Notes: generated by a model from the letters alone, not told the origin. A stretch of 64,000 nucleotides of DNA from JAVMKJ01 sp031732875 (GCA_031732875.1 JAVMKL010000276.1:10647-74646); one strand, 5' to 3'; shown: positions 8,369-18,014, counted from the first letter of the stretch. Program-made: numbers and translations.

Positions 8369-9804
8369 CAGAAAAGAAATCCGATAACGGCAACGCCAAA
8401 GCCCCGCTCGTGGAACCGACGGCTGGGCCATCCCTCGCACCCGACGCCAAGAAATCAGCACCCGCGCCAACGGCCCCGCCCGCGCCCAAGAGCGGCCGCG
8501 GCGTGGCGTGGTTCGCGCTCCTGGTCGGACTCAGCGCCGCCGGTGGCAGCGGCTATCTCTGGTACCTGTGGCAACAGGATCAGGTCGCGCAGGCCAGCCG
8601 ATTGGACCAGGCGATCAAGCAGGCCATCGCTCAGCGGGATCCCGAGTTCCAGGCGCTGAAGGCCCAAGTTCAATCCCTGCAGGCGCTCAAGACCACTCTC
8701 GACCAGGTGCGCGCCGAAAATCAGGATCTCAGGGGTCAACTGCTCGGTCTGGCCGGTGACCTGCAACCGTTGAAGAACGCCATGGAGTTGTACAAGGGTG
8801 AGAACGAAGTCATCAAGGGCGAAATCAAGCTGGTTCGGGAAGGCCAGGACGCCCACAAGGCCAGCGTCCAGCAGCAAAAGGAGGAACTGGCCAAGCAGTT
8901 GCAGGAACACCAGAACCACCTGGCGAAGACGGACGAACACATTCAGAACCTGAAACTGAGCCAAGGCGGGTTGGCGGACAATCTGGAAACGGTCAAGACC
9001 GTGGCGGCCAAGGGCGGCGACGTCAACGCCTTCCCGTTGGCCGAGGTGGACTATCTCCTACGGTTGGCCGACACCAAGCTGAAGCTGGAACGCAACGTCG
9101 CCAACGCCCGCCTGGCGCTGGATACCGCCCAGCAACGATTGAAGGTGGTCGGCGAAGCCAGCCTGGCCTCGGTGCAAACCATGCTGGCCGAGGCCATCGC
9201 CACCCTGCGCGGCGTGCAGTTGCCCGACATCACCGGTCTGGCCCACAAACTGGTGGACATGGAGAAGGAAGTCGGCGGTCTGCCGCTGAAGATCGACTCC
9301 GGCGTGCCGGACATCAAGAATCGGGTCAAGCCGGCCGCCAGCGTCGCCGTCAGCGCCGACACCGAGCGGTCCTGGTGGGATCGCAGCACCGAAGCGGTCT
9401 GGAACCAGTTCAAGGATATCGTGGTAATCCGCCGCGTGCGCAGCGAAGCGCCGCCGCTGATCGCCATGGAGGAAGAATTCTTCCTACGCCAGAACCTGCG
9501 GCTGGAACTGGAGAGCATGCGGATGGCGCTGTTGCGCGGCGACGCCCAGTCCTACCAGGATTCCTACGACCTGGTCCGCAAATGGACCGAGACCTATTTC
9601 GACACCCAGGACGCGCGCGTGGCGACCTTCCTCAGCCAACTGCAAGCCTTGCAGACCGTCCAGTTCAATCCCTACATTCCCGACCTGACCGGGCTCAACC
9701 AGGCCTTCCGCGACGCGCTCAGCCGCCGGCAACCGGTTCGTTCGGTGCTGAAAACCCCGGCGGCGGATAAGGAACCGGCGGCGGATGAGGAGGCAAAACC
9801 ATGA
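8365..9804 (+). CDS. hemX: HemX-type membrane protein of the heme operon
   Basis: 479 residues. A proline/alanine-rich cytoplasmic N-terminus is followed by one membrane segment (about residues 48-67, WFALLVGLSAAGGSGYLWYL). Next is a long coiled coil (about residues 75-205, rich in Q, K, E and L) and the conserved HemX domain, with EVDYLLRLADTKLKLERN and EEEFFLRQNLRLELESMRMA. It belongs to the HemX family (often misnamed uroporphyrinogen-III C-methyltransferase); no SAM-binding methylase motif is visible, so a catalytic role is doubtful. It overlaps hemD and hemY by 4 bp at each end and is clearly translationally coupled. Confidence 0.92.
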   Translation: MTEKKSDNGNAKAPLVEPTAGPSLAPDAKKSAPAPTAPPAPKSGRGVAWFALLVGLSAAGGSGYLWYLWQQDQVAQASRLDQAIKQAIAQRDPEFQALKAQVQSLQALKTTLDQVRAENQDLRGQLLGLAGDLQPLKNAMELYKGENEVIKGEIKLVREGQDAHKASVQQQKEELAKQLQEHQNHLAKTDEHIQNLKLSQGGLADNLETVKTVAAKGGDVNAFPLAEVDYLLRLADTKLKLERNVANARLALDTAQQRLKVVGEASLASVQTMLAEAIATLRGVQLPDITGLAHKLVDMEKEVGGLPLKIDSGVPDIKNRVKPAASVAVSADTERSWWDRSTEAVWNQFKDIVVIRRVRSEAPPLIAMEEEFFLRQNLRLELESMRMALLRGDAQSYQDSYDLVRKWTETYFDTQDARVATFLSQLQALQTVQFNPYIPDLTGLNQAFRDALSRRQPVRSVLKTPAADKEPAADEEAKP

Positions 9805-11084
9805 GACTGCTCATCGGCGTGATCGTCACTCTGTTCGTCTCGGTCTGGATGGCGCTGGCGCTGCAGCAGGATCCGGGCTATGCGATGGTCAGCATCGGCC
9901 AATGGACCATCGAGACCAGCCTTGCCTTTTTCGCGATCGTCCTGATTCTCGCCTTCCTCGCGTTCTACGCCCTGGTCCGGCTGGCGATCCGATTGTGGCG
10001 GACGCCGGCCCAAACCCTGAGCGCCAACCGTCGGCGGTTGCAAAGAAAGGCGCGGCGGCTGTTCAACCTGGGCAACCGGCAACTGGCGGCCGGCCAGTGG
10101 GCGGCGGCGGAAAAGACCCTGCTCAAGAGTGCGGAATACAGCGAAACACCCGCCCTGCACTATCTGAACGCGGCACGGGCCACTCATCACCTCAGCGACG
10201 TCAAGTGGCGCCGCGACCTGCACTTGCGCAAGGCCGAAGATTCGCCCGACGCCGATAAATTGACGGTGCAACTCGCCCGGGTGGAATTCCTGCTGGACGA
10301 CCGGGAAGCCGAACAGGCGCGACCCATCCTGGAGTCGCTGCATACTCTCAACCCGCGCCATCCGGGCGTGTTGCTGTGGTTGGCCCGGACTTACCAGCAG
10401 TTGCAATCCTGGGAACCGTTGCAGAAGCTGCTGCCGGAAGTACAGAAACAGAAGGCGCTCGGTCCCGAGCCACTCGCGGAGATGCAGAAACAGACTTATC
10501 AGGCACTGCTGGAAATCGCCGCCGCCGCCGGCTCGCTGGACAAACTCAGGGCACTGTGGAAGCAGGCCCCCGCAGCGTTGCGCGAAGAAGACGAGGCGTT
10601 TCTGGTCGCCTACGCCACCGCCCTGTGCGACCTCCAGGCCATCGACGACGCCGAGGCGCTGTTGCGCGAGGCGATCGACCGGCGGTGGAACTCGAAGCTG
10701 GTGGTGGGCTACGGGATGCTGGGGCGCGGCAACGCCACCGCGCAATTGGCTGCCGCCGAGGGTTGGCTGGTCCGGCACGGCGACGATGCCTATCTGCTGC
10801 TGACGCTGGGCCGGCTGGCGAAGCGTTGCCAGCAGAACGGCAAGGCCCGTGCCTATCTGGAGCAGAGCATCAAACTGATGCCGACTCCGGACGCCTATCA
10901 GGAACTGGGCGAGTTGCTGGCATCCCTGCACGAACTGACTCACGCCAGCCAGTGCTTCCACGCCGGGCTGCGACTGCTGGTCGGCAAACCGCAGGAGAAA
11001 CAGGGCGCCATGTTGCCCGCCACCGAAGCGGCGCAGCAACTCCAGGGACCGGGACAACCGCCGGTGCCAGCGGCGGCGACCTGA
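9801..11084 (+). CDS. hemY: HemY-type TPR membrane protein
   Basis: 427 residues. Two N-terminal membrane segments (residues about 2-20 and 40-62, with FFAIVLILAFLAFYALVRLA) are followed by a HemY_N region and tetratricopeptide-like helical repeats, for example NRQLAAGQWAAAEKTLLKSA and KRCQQNGKARAYLEQSIKLM. This is the inner-membrane protein usually paired with HemX in gammaproteobacteria, thought to support heme synthesis; its biochemical role is not settled. It is not the oxidase called HemY in Firmicutes. It overlaps hemX by 4 bp and is last in the operon, followed by a strong GC-rich hairpin. Confidence 0.92.
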   Translation: MRLLIGVIVTLFVSVWMALALQQDPGYAMVSIGQWTIETSLAFFAIVLILAFLAFYALVRLAIRLWRTPAQTLSANRRRLQRKARRLFNLGNRQLAAGQWAAAEKTLLKSAEYSETPALHYLNAARATHHLSDVKWRRDLHLRKAEDSPDADKLTVQLARVEFLLDDREAEQARPILESLHTLNPRHPGVLLWLARTYQQLQSWEPLQKLLPEVQKQKALGPEPLAEMQKQTYQALLEIAAAAGSLDKLRALWKQAPAALREEDEAFLVAYATALCDLQAIDDAEALLREAIDRRWNSKLVVGYGMLGRGNATAQLAAAEGWLVRHGDDAYLLLTLGRLAKRCQQNGKARAYLEQSIKLMPTPDAYQELGELLASLHELTHASQCFHAGLRLLVGKPQEKQGAMLPATEAAQQLQGPGQPPVPAAAT

Positions 11085-11100
11085 ACGCCCCCTGCCCCAA

Positions 11101-11125
11101 CCCCTCTCCCGCAAGGGGAGAGGGG
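11101..11125. terminator. GC-rich hairpin after hemY, possibly a repeat used as terminator
   Basis: CCCCTCTCCC and GGGAGAGGGG form a perfect 10-bp stem with a 5-base loop between the convergent ends of hemY and the reductase gene. There is only a weak T-rich tail. Related hairpins recur at 20189-20229 and inside the Hsp70 gene at 43208-43232 and 44911-44940, so this is probably one copy of a dispersed palindromic repeat. Confidence 0.55.
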
Positions 11126-11135
11126 GGCTTGCTTC

Positions 11136-12152
11136 TCAACGCACCGAGAACTCGAAGGAATCGTAGAACAACTGCTCCGCCGGCAACCCCTGCGCGGCGA
11201 ACGCGGATTTGGCGGCTTCGATCATCGGTGGCGGGCCGCTCATGTACACATCGTAACCGCTCAGGTCGGGATAATCGGCGGCGACTGCGTCATGCGCCCA
11301 GCCGGCGCGGCCTTTCCAGCCATCTTCCGGGCGGGGCTCCGACAGCACCGGCGTATAGCGGAAATGTGGATGTTCCTCCATCCAGTGGCGCGGCAATTCG
11401 TCCAGATACAAATCCACCTTCGCCCGCGCACCCCAGTACAGGTGCAGCGGCCGGTTCAGCCCGATATGGAAAGCGTGTTCCAGCATCCCCTTCAACGGCG
11501 CGAAACCGGTGCCGCCGCCCATCAGGATGATCGGCCGCGGCGAATCCTCGCGCAGGAAGAAGGTTCCCAGCGGGCCCTGAAAGCGCAACAGCGCCTTGTC
11601 CTTCATCCGCTCGAACACGAAACCGGTGAAGAAGCCACCCGGTACGTGGCGCACGTGCAGTTCCAGCAACTCGTCGGCGTGAGGCGGATTGGCCAGCGAA
11701 AATCCCCGGCGCCGGCCGTCGGCCAGCAGAATGTCCACGTACTGCCCGGCCAGGAATTGCAGGCGCTCGGTGTTCGGTAGTTTGAGATAGAGCCGCATCA
11801 CGTCCGGCGCTAGCAGTTCCCGCCGCTCGACCCGGCACGGCAGAATTCTGACCGCGATGTCGCCGCCGGTTTTGACCTCGCGCGCTTCGATTACCAAGTC
11901 CGAACGTGGCCGGGCCTGGCACAGGAGCGCCTTGCCCTCGGCTTGCTCGCACTCGCTGAGAGCGGGTGGCCGGCCGTCGGGATAGCTCACCTCGCCGGAC
12001 AGGATCGTGCCCATGCAGGAGCCGCAGGTGCCGTTGCGACACCCGTAGGGCAAAACGCTACCCTTCTCGCGCAGGGCGGCGTCCAACACCGACTCGTTAT
12101 CGGCGACCTGGAACTCGTGACCGCTCGGTTGGAGCGTGACGTGATAAGGCAT
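11136..12152 (-). CDS. 2Fe-2S ferredoxin/NAD(P)H reductase (CDP-6-deoxy-L-threo-D-glycero-4-hexulose-3-dehydrase reductase type)
   Basis: 338 residues from the ATG at 12152 (MPYHVTLQPSG). Residues 1-95 are a plant-type [2Fe-2S] ferredoxin domain with the cluster motif YGCRNGTCGSC and the fourth Cys in LLCQARP. Then come an FAD-binding domain (RGFSLANPP, the RxxS-type FAD motif) and an NAD-binding domain (LMGGGTGFAPLKGM, with MSGPPPMI near the end). This domain order is that of AscD-like and methane/toluene monooxygenase reductases, which move electrons from NADH to a partner oxygenase or dehydrase. No partner gene is adjacent, so the acceptor is unknown. It starts 16 bp after the stop of the AlbA_2 gene on the same strand. 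Confidence 0.88.
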   Translation of the reverse strand: MPYHVTLQPSGHEFQVADNESVLDAALREKGSVLPYGCRNGTCGSCMGTILSGEVSYPDGRPPALSECEQAEGKALLCQARPRSDLVIEAREVKTGGDIAVRILPCRVERRELLAPDVMRLYLKLPNTERLQFLAGQYVDILLADGRRRGFSLANPPHADELLELHVRHVPGGFFTGFVFERMKDKALLRFQGPLGTFFLREDSPRPIILMGGGTGFAPLKGMLEHAFHIGLNRPLHLYWGARAKVDLYLDELPRHWMEEHPHFRYTPVLSEPRPEDGWKGRAGWAHDAVAADYPDLSGYDVYMSGPPPMIEAAKSAFAAQGLPAEQLFYDSFEFSVR

Positions 12153-12168
12153 GATCGTTCGAACTCTC

Positions 12169-13452
12169 TCATGCATTGGGTGGTTCGTCGCTGGCGCTGA
12201 AGAGGGTCAGCCCTATCGACTGTCCGACGACCTTCAGTTCGGGCCAGCGCCCCGACAGACGCCAGCTTTCCCGCAACACGGTCAGGAAACCCTCGCCTCG
12301 CATTTCCATGTAGGCGCGTCCCGTGCGGGAACTTTTGAAATCCCGAAGAAAACCGGCCATGTGCTGGTTGCGTCGAATGGGTTGACAACCGGCATAGAGA
12401 TTCTCCGGGGTGAGCGTGTTGTGCAACCCACTAGGATTGCGTACTTCAATCCTGTCTGGAAAGACATAGACAATCACTTGGGAACCAGTGAGTTCGTAGT
12501 CGCGATGGACGAGGGCATTGACGATACTTTCCTGCAACGCGACCGGGCTGTAGCGCGATTCGTCCAGACGGCCCATGCCGCTTTTAGTCGAACGAATCGC
12601 GGCATAGGGACTGACCAGCACGTATTCCAAGGTTTTTTCGATCTGTTCCGGCACCGTCCCGGTGATCCTTTTGGCGTCCACCGTATTGCCGTCGGGCGTA
12701 TCGTGAGCATAGACCGCGATATCGACGTAGGCACCGACCAGGAACCGTTCCGGCCAATCACAAAACAGCAGCACCCCGAGATTGGTCAATTGCCAAGGTC
12801 TATCCTCGATCTGAATGGCCAGTTTCCAGTTGTTCAACAACTGCTCCAAAGGCAAGCTGGCTTCGGCGTAAGGACGTTCGAAACGGGCTCGATGATAGGC
12901 ATCCAGTTTGGCGAGATTGAGGTCCTCGATCCGGCTGCCGGGCGCCGGACGTTCCTCGAACGGTGCCGGCAGACGCCGGGTAGCAAGCAATCGGCCCAAC
13001 TGCTCTGCCGGTATCAAGCGACGGTGGCTACCGACCCGCTTGAGAAAACGCCCATCCACGGTCTGATGAACGTAGAATCGAGCCTTGTCAATTTCCACCT
13101 TCAGACACAGACGATCCACGCCATCCGCGCCAGGTAACAGCAGCCAGTCCAAGCATGGTTCGATTTCGGGCACGCAATTGTTCAGGGCGCAGTTGATCAC
13201 GAATTGTTCCAGCACGTCCCGCCGTTCCGGTTCCAGCCCGACAATCTCCCGCGCCTTGTTGACCCCGAACAACACCACGCCTCCCTCGGTGTTGGCCAAC
13301 GACACCAAAACCTCGGCGATAGCCGACGTGGCCTTGCCTTCCTCGCTCGCGAAACGCACCTTGTCGCCCTGGAAGCGAACTTCCTTGAACTCCAGATAAG
13401 TGTCTTCTCCGGCAGCGATTTCCCGCAATAGCTCCGCAACATCATCGTACAT
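12169..13452 (-). CDS. AlbA_2 / Schlafen-type ATP-binding protein
   Basis: 427 residues from the ATG at 13452; an in-frame ATG at 13545 lies in repeat DNA and is less likely. The N-terminal AlbA_2 domain (PF04326) shows EDTYLEFKEVRF near residue 15 and VSLANTEGGVVLFGVNKARE near residue 60. The C-terminal half has the HATPase_c_4-like region QESIVNALVHRDYELTGSQV and VFPDRIEVRNPSGL. Such proteins are annotated as transcriptional regulators or ATP-binding proteins and are frequent in mobile and defence regions; Schlafen-like AlbA_2 domains can be nucleases. The neighbour upstream on the same strand is a large PHP/SMC-like ATPase. The exact activity cannot be told from sequence. Confidence 0.82.
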   Translation of the reverse strand: MYDDVAELLREIAAGEDTYLEFKEVRFQGDKVRFASEEGKATSAIAEVLVSLANTEGGVVLFGVNKAREIVGLEPERRDVLEQFVINCALNNCVPEIEPCLDWLLLPGADGVDRLCLKVEIDKARFYVHQTVDGRFLKRVGSHRRLIPAEQLGRLLATRRLPAPFEERPAPGSRIEDLNLAKLDAYHRARFERPYAEASLPLEQLLNNWKLAIQIEDRPWQLTNLGVLLFCDWPERFLVGAYVDIAVYAHDTPDGNTVDAKRITGTVPEQIEKTLEYVLVSPYAAIRSTKSGMGRLDESRYSPVALQESIVNALVHRDYELTGSQVIVYVFPDRIEVRNPSGLHNTLTPENLYAGCQPIRRNQHMAGFLRDFKSSRTGRAYMEMRGEGFLTVLRESWRLSGRWPELKVVGQSIGLTLFSASDEPPNA

Positions 13453-13512
13453 GTCGGATTCTTTAGAAGTGATACCATTTACGAATAGATATTGAGCTTT
13501 TGGTGGCTTTTG

Positions 13513-13588
13513 GTAGGTTGGGCTGAACGTCGTGAAGCCCAACATCCCGACCTATTGTTGGGCAACGCTCCACTTTTGCCCAACCTAC
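13513..13588. repeat. 76-bp palindromic intergenic element
   Basis: GTAGGTTGGGC at 13513-13523 and its exact complement at 13578-13588 bracket a 76-bp unit that also contains GCCCAACA and TGTTGGGC in between. The pattern matches the widespread GTAGGTTGGGCTGA-type dispersed repeats of gammaproteobacteria and may be a miniature mobile element. It lies between the AlbA_2 gene and the TrlF-like gene. Confidence 0.7.
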
Positions 13589-13612
13589 GCCCTATGCCAA
13601 ACGGTATAAAAC

Positions 13613-16459
13613 CTATGCGGAATTGGTATGATATTTCTCGCGGCGACGGCGGAAGGCTTCGCGGGACCCTTCCATGATATCCAGCACGGCCTGGGTAACC
13701 GCTGGCCGGTCCAACCCGCCCGCAGCGCGCAGGTAGCCATGATCGCCGCGCGCCTTCAAAGCATAGATCAGCTCCGCGTCGCCATTAACCGGCAGGTTGG
13801 CGCTGTGCGTCGCCAGAATGATCTGACGGTGTTCCTTGACCCGACGTAACAGAGGTACCAGGTCCCGATAGATAAAATTCGAGTCCAATTCGTCTTCCGG
13901 CTGGTCGATCACGATGGGACCGTCGCCTTGGGCCAGCAACAGATTCAACACCGCAGTATTGCGCTGGCCCTCCGAAAGTTGGGGATCGCTGACCTTGCCC
14001 AGCGGCCTCCCATCTTTCACGTCGAGCAGTTCGATATCCGCGAAGTCAGCCACGCGCGTGAATCGGGCCTGGCGCCAATCCGTCACTTTGGAATTGAGGT
14101 GCTGATTCAAATCCGGCAACAAATCCTGACATTCGATGAGTGACTCGGCCTCTCCGTGGATCAGGGTGGAGATCCATTCCCACGGCGAAGTACAGCCGTT
14201 GTTTTGCTGATGTCGGACAAACGCCTGGAATATCTGGTTGCCCAATTCTTCCCAATTCTTCCCCAACCGGAATCTTCGGTCGGGACTTAGGCGATTCCAT
14301 ACAGCGTCAAAGGTACTTTGATCGGCGGCGTAGCTCACGGAAGCCCGGATGGTACCGTCGGCTTTGCTGTTGATGTCATCGACCGCTTTCCGCCGCAACT
14401 CGAATTGCCGTTGCCAAGCGCCATGCAGGGCGGCGAATCGATCTGACAAAGTTTTAACGCGCCCATCCAGTTGAGTTTCCAGTTTCTCCTGCGCGGCCAA
14501 CTCCAGGCGTTTGGCTTGGCGCTGTCGGTCAATCTCCTGCAAGCGGCTCACATCCGAGGGTTGCAGGCCACGTTCCCGGCAAGCTTCCAGAAAGCGGCCC
14601 TCGGCGGACGCCAATTCCTGGCCGAGCGCCGGCCAGTCGCTATTCCGCTCGGTGTACGTCAAAAATGTGGTTTCGTAAGACGAGGCGGCTTGCTCCAATT
14701 GTTGCTGCACGCTCCGGGTCAGAGTTTCGATGTTCCGGTCCAGAGTCTGGAACCATTCCGCCCGAGGCCAATGGGCGGATTCGGACCCCAATGGCGCAAG
14801 AGCCTCGCCGAGATCTTCGGCCAAACTCCGAATGCGGTCGGCTGCTTCCCTGACCCGCGCCCGCAACGTTTCCAAAAAGTGGCTGGCCTGCTGGGCATAC
14901 TGGTGGGCTGACGCCTCCTGTTGCACGTCCTGCCGCGCCTGCCACTGACGGTCTAATTCAGCGATTTCCTGACGCAGCCGCCGGATATTCTCCCGCACCG
15001 TATCGTATTGATCCTGAGCAGCGAACAGTTGCTGAATCTCCGTTCGCACCGTGCGCTCTTCACTTTCCAGGGCTTGCAAGTCTGCGCCGCAAGCGGCATC
15101 GATCAGGGGCAGGAGGCGATTGCCGCCGATCTCTGCACCGGTCAGTTCGCTCAATTGCTGCTGGCTGAAGAACTGTATCGGCAGTTGGCGCAGATAGGTG
15201 GGAAAATCGGGTACTCCGCCATCGACCAAGCGGTGCTCGTCCGACTGGGGGCGCAGCAGCAAGGTATCGATTTGGCCCGGCACACCTTCCCACTCCACCC
15301 GAATTTCCGTGTCCGGCGTGAAAACACCGCGCAACCGTTGCAGTTTTTTAGCCACGATCCCAGAGGTGGAGCCTTCCTTGCCCAAGGCCAGGCGCAGACA
15401 TTCCAGCAGCGTGGATTTGCCGCTGCCGCGCCCGCCGATCACGCAATTCAAGTTGGGAGACCAAACGATATCCTGGTCGGTCAGGAATCCCAACCCATTG
15501 ATATGCAGGCGACGAATGCGGGGATGAGTTTGCCGGTCCGATGGGCGAACTGGCGAACATCCGTTTTCGGGCCGCCAGATGCGTGATTCGGAGTCCAGAA
15601 AAGCCTGCCGCAACGCCGTGATGGACGGTTCCGACATCTTGATCCAGGTATATCGATAGCCGAGCGAATTCGCGGTTGGGTTGCCATCCTTATCTCTTTT
15701 CAGGGACTTCGCATCGGAGGACATGATCCATGCAGGTTGCCGTTCGGGGCGAGACCATTGGCTGTTTTTCCCGCTCAGGATTTCAATATGTTTTGCTTGG
15801 GGCGGATTGGAAGTTAACTCGACTACCAGCAAATCAGGGAGCTGGTAATCTCCGATATATCGGGGGTCGGAAAAAACGCCTTTATCTTGGTCAGCATGGG
15901 CAGCAATGACGATTCCTTCGTGTTCATTTTGCACGATTTCGAGTAGCCGCTTGAGACTCACCATCTCGCCGTTGTAGCGTAGCGGTTCCGGACAAGCTTT
16001 TTTGAATCGCTGGTTTTCTGAGAGTCCAAGCTTGGTTAGTATCTGACTAATCCGCCTCAGATGACTTCGTTTTTTTGCCGGTTTAAACAAACAGAGCACA
16101 TGAAATCCGATATCGACCTCGAAGCCAGGCAGAATATAAAGAGGCAAACGATTGAGTTCTTGCGCAACTGCTTTATTTTGTTCGACCAGATGAGTGATGA
16201 ACCAATCTCTGGAATCAATTTTATCGGAAAAATTGTGATCCGTGATCCCAACGACTTCCAGATTTAAAGCGTGACAGTATCGTAAATAAATAAAAATAAG
16301 CGCTTTTTCCTGAATTTCAGATTCATCATGCGTTCCATCGACCAATGGACGTCGGGGACTTCCCAAGCAAAGATCATCATCTTTCCAATGTCGGGCATCT
16401 TCTGGCGTTTGTATTTGCAAGTCATATTTGAACCAGCGCATTCCTTGGTAATCAGCCAT
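13613..16459 (-). CDS. TrlF-like protein: PHP-type domain plus SMC-like AAA ATPase
   Basis: 948 residues. The N-terminus resembles a PHP phosphoesterase: KYDLQIQTPEDA near residue 11, where the usual DxHxH has Gln instead of His, then VVGITDHN near residue 66 and IVIAAHADQDKG. An ABC/SMC-type ATPase follows, with Walker A GGRGSGKST near residue 341, a long coiled-coil arm (about 440-700), the signature LSEGQRNTA near 825, Walker B PIVIDQPEDELD near 847, and a His switch in ILATHSANLP. This layout is that of TrlF family AAA-like ATPases. It probably senses or processes nucleic acid; a role in phage or plasmid defence is an inference. GC content dips toward the N-terminal end (15.9-16.4 kb), which hints at transfer. 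Confidence 0.85.
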   Translation of the reverse strand: MADYQGMRWFKYDLQIQTPEDARHWKDDDLCLGSPRRPLVDGTHDESEIQEKALIFIYLRYCHALNLEVVGITDHNFSDKIDSRDWFITHLVEQNKAVAQELNRLPLYILPGFEVDIGFHVLCLFKPAKKRSHLRRISQILTKLGLSENQRFKKACPEPLRYNGEMVSLKRLLEIVQNEHEGIVIAAHADQDKGVFSDPRYIGDYQLPDLLVVELTSNPPQAKHIEILSGKNSQWSRPERQPAWIMSSDAKSLKRDKDGNPTANSLGYRYTWIKMSEPSITALRQAFLDSESRIWRPENGCSPVRPSDRQTHPRIRRLHINGLGFLTDQDIVWSPNLNCVIGGRGSGKSTLLECLRLALGKEGSTSGIVAKKLQRLRGVFTPDTEIRVEWEGVPGQIDTLLLRPQSDEHRLVDGGVPDFPTYLRQLPIQFFSQQQLSELTGAEIGGNRLLPLIDAACGADLQALESEERTVRTEIQQLFAAQDQYDTVRENIRRLRQEIAELDRQWQARQDVQQEASAHQYAQQASHFLETLRARVREAADRIRSLAEDLGEALAPLGSESAHWPRAEWFQTLDRNIETLTRSVQQQLEQAASSYETTFLTYTERNSDWPALGQELASAEGRFLEACRERGLQPSDVSRLQEIDRQRQAKRLELAAQEKLETQLDGRVKTLSDRFAALHGAWQRQFELRRKAVDDINSKADGTIRASVSYAADQSTFDAVWNRLSPDRRFRLGKNWEELGNQIFQAFVRHQQNNGCTSPWEWISTLIHGEAESLIECQDLLPDLNQHLNSKVTDWRQARFTRVADFADIELLDVKDGRPLGKVSDPQLSEGQRNTAVLNLLLAQGDGPIVIDQPEDELDSNFIYRDLVPLLRRVKEHRQIILATHSANLPVNGDAELIYALKARGDHGYLRAAGGLDRPAVTQAVLDIMEGSREAFRRRREKYHTNSA

Positions 16460-16550
16460 CTTCCTCTCCCGTCACCTGCGGATCAGTTAAATCCGAAATG
16501 TCGTTAAAAACAACACATCAAGGAATTGGGTCGAAAACCGATGCGAGGCG

Positions 16551-18014
16551 CTACAACCCCAACTCCCCCCACAGCGCATCCACCCGCCGTTTCACCTCCG
16601 GACTCATCGCGATGGGCCGGCCCCATTCGCGCGTGGTCTCGCCCGACCACTTGTTAGTAGCGTCGAAACCGATTTTCGACCCCAACCCCGACACCGGCGA
16701 GGCGAAGTCCAGATAATCGATCGGCGTGTTTTCGATCATGACGGTATCCCGCGCCGGGTCCATCCGCGTCGTCATCGCCCAAATGACATCCTTCCAGTCG
16801 CGGGCGTTCACGTCCTCGTCCACCACGATCACGAACTTGGTGTACATGAACTGGCGCAGGAACGACCAGACGCCCAGCATCACCCGCTTGGCGTGCCCCG
16901 GATACTGCTTGCGCATCGACACCACCGCCAACCGGTAGGAGCACCCTTCCGGCGGCAAGTAAAAATCCACGATCTCGGGAAACTGTTTTTGCAAAATCGG
17001 CACGAACACTTCGTTCAGCGCCACGCCGAGAATCGCCGGTTCGTCCGGCGGCCGACCGGTGTAGGTGCTGTGATAGATCGGATTCTCGCGGTGCGTGATC
17101 CGCTCGATGGTGAACACGGGGAAACGATCCACTTCGTTGTAATAGCCGGTATGGTCGCCAAACGGCCCCTCCAGCGCGGTTTCGCCGGGTGCGATATGGC
17201 CCTCCAACACGAATTCGGCCGAGGCCGGCACCTGCAATTCGTTGCCCAGACATTGCGCCAACTCCGTCCGCGACCCGCGCAACAACCCGGCGAAAGCGTA
17301 CTCCGACAGCGTATCCGGCACCGGCGTCACAGCGGCCAGAATCGTCGCCGGATCGGCGCCCAGCGCCACTGCGATGGGAAACGGCTCGTCAGATCTGGAC
17401 TGTTGCCAGTCGCGAAAATCCAGCGCCCCGCCCCGATGCGCCAGCCAGCGCATGATCACCTTGTTGCGACCAATAACCTGCTGGCGGTAGATGCCCAGAT
17501 TCTGACGCGGCTTGTTCGGCCCGCGCGTGACCACCAGCCCCCAGGTGATCAGCGCGCCGGCGTCATCCGGCCAGCAGTGTTGCACCGGCAGGCTCGATAA
17601 ATCGACATCGGCGCCCTCGATCACCCGTTCTTGACACGGCGACCGGCTCACTTTCTTCGGGGCCATGTCCAGCACTTTTCTGAAAATCGGTAGCTTCTCC
17701 CAAGCGTCGCGCATCCCCTTGGGTGGGTCCGGCTCCTTCAGAAACGCCAGCAACCTGCCGACCTCGCGCAGGGCATCCACATCGTCCGCGCCCATGCCCA
17801 GCGCCACCCGGCGCGGCGTGCCGAACAGATTGCCCAGCACTGGAATCACGTGACCCTTAGGATTTTCGAACAGAATCGCCGGCCCACCGGCGCGTAGCAC
17901 TCGGTCGCAAACCTCGGTCATTTCCAGCTTGGGATCTACCGCGACCTGAATGCGCTTGAGTTCGCCGAGCCGCTCCAGTTGGCTAATGAAATCGCGCAAA
18001 TCACGGTATTGCAT
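16551..18014 (-). CDS. ubiD: 4-hydroxy-3-polyprenylbenzoate decarboxylase
   Basis: 487 residues, close to the usual 490-500. It decarboxylates 4-hydroxy-3-polyprenylbenzoate in ubiquinone synthesis using prenylated FMN made by UbiX. Recognisable stretches are MQYRDLRDFISQLERLGELKRI, the prFMN-binding loop NLGIYRQQVIGRNKVIMRW, the EGPFGDHTGYYNEVDRFP block with the catalytic Glu region, and the C-terminal KIGFDATNKWSGETTREWGR. ubiX is not in the window. The ATG at 18014 gives the standard N-terminus. Confidence 0.96.
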   Translation of the reverse strand: MQYRDLRDFISQLERLGELKRIQVAVDPKLEMTEVCDRVLRAGGPAILFENPKGHVIPVLGNLFGTPRRVALGMGADDVDALREVGRLLAFLKEPDPPKGMRDAWEKLPIFRKVLDMAPKKVSRSPCQERVIEGADVDLSSLPVQHCWPDDAGALITWGLVVTRGPNKPRQNLGIYRQQVIGRNKVIMRWLAHRGGALDFRDWQQSRSDEPFPIAVALGADPATILAAVTPVPDTLSEYAFAGLLRGSRTELAQCLGNELQVPASAEFVLEGHIAPGETALEGPFGDHTGYYNEVDRFPVFTIERITHRENPIYHSTYTGRPPDEPAILGVALNEVFVPILQKQFPEIVDFYLPPEGCSYRLAVVSMRKQYPGHAKRVMLGVWSFLRQFMYTKFVIVVDEDVNARDWKDVIWAMTTRMDPARDTVMIENTPIDYLDFASPVSGLGSKIGFDATNKWSGETTREWGRPIAMSPEVKRRVDALWGELGL

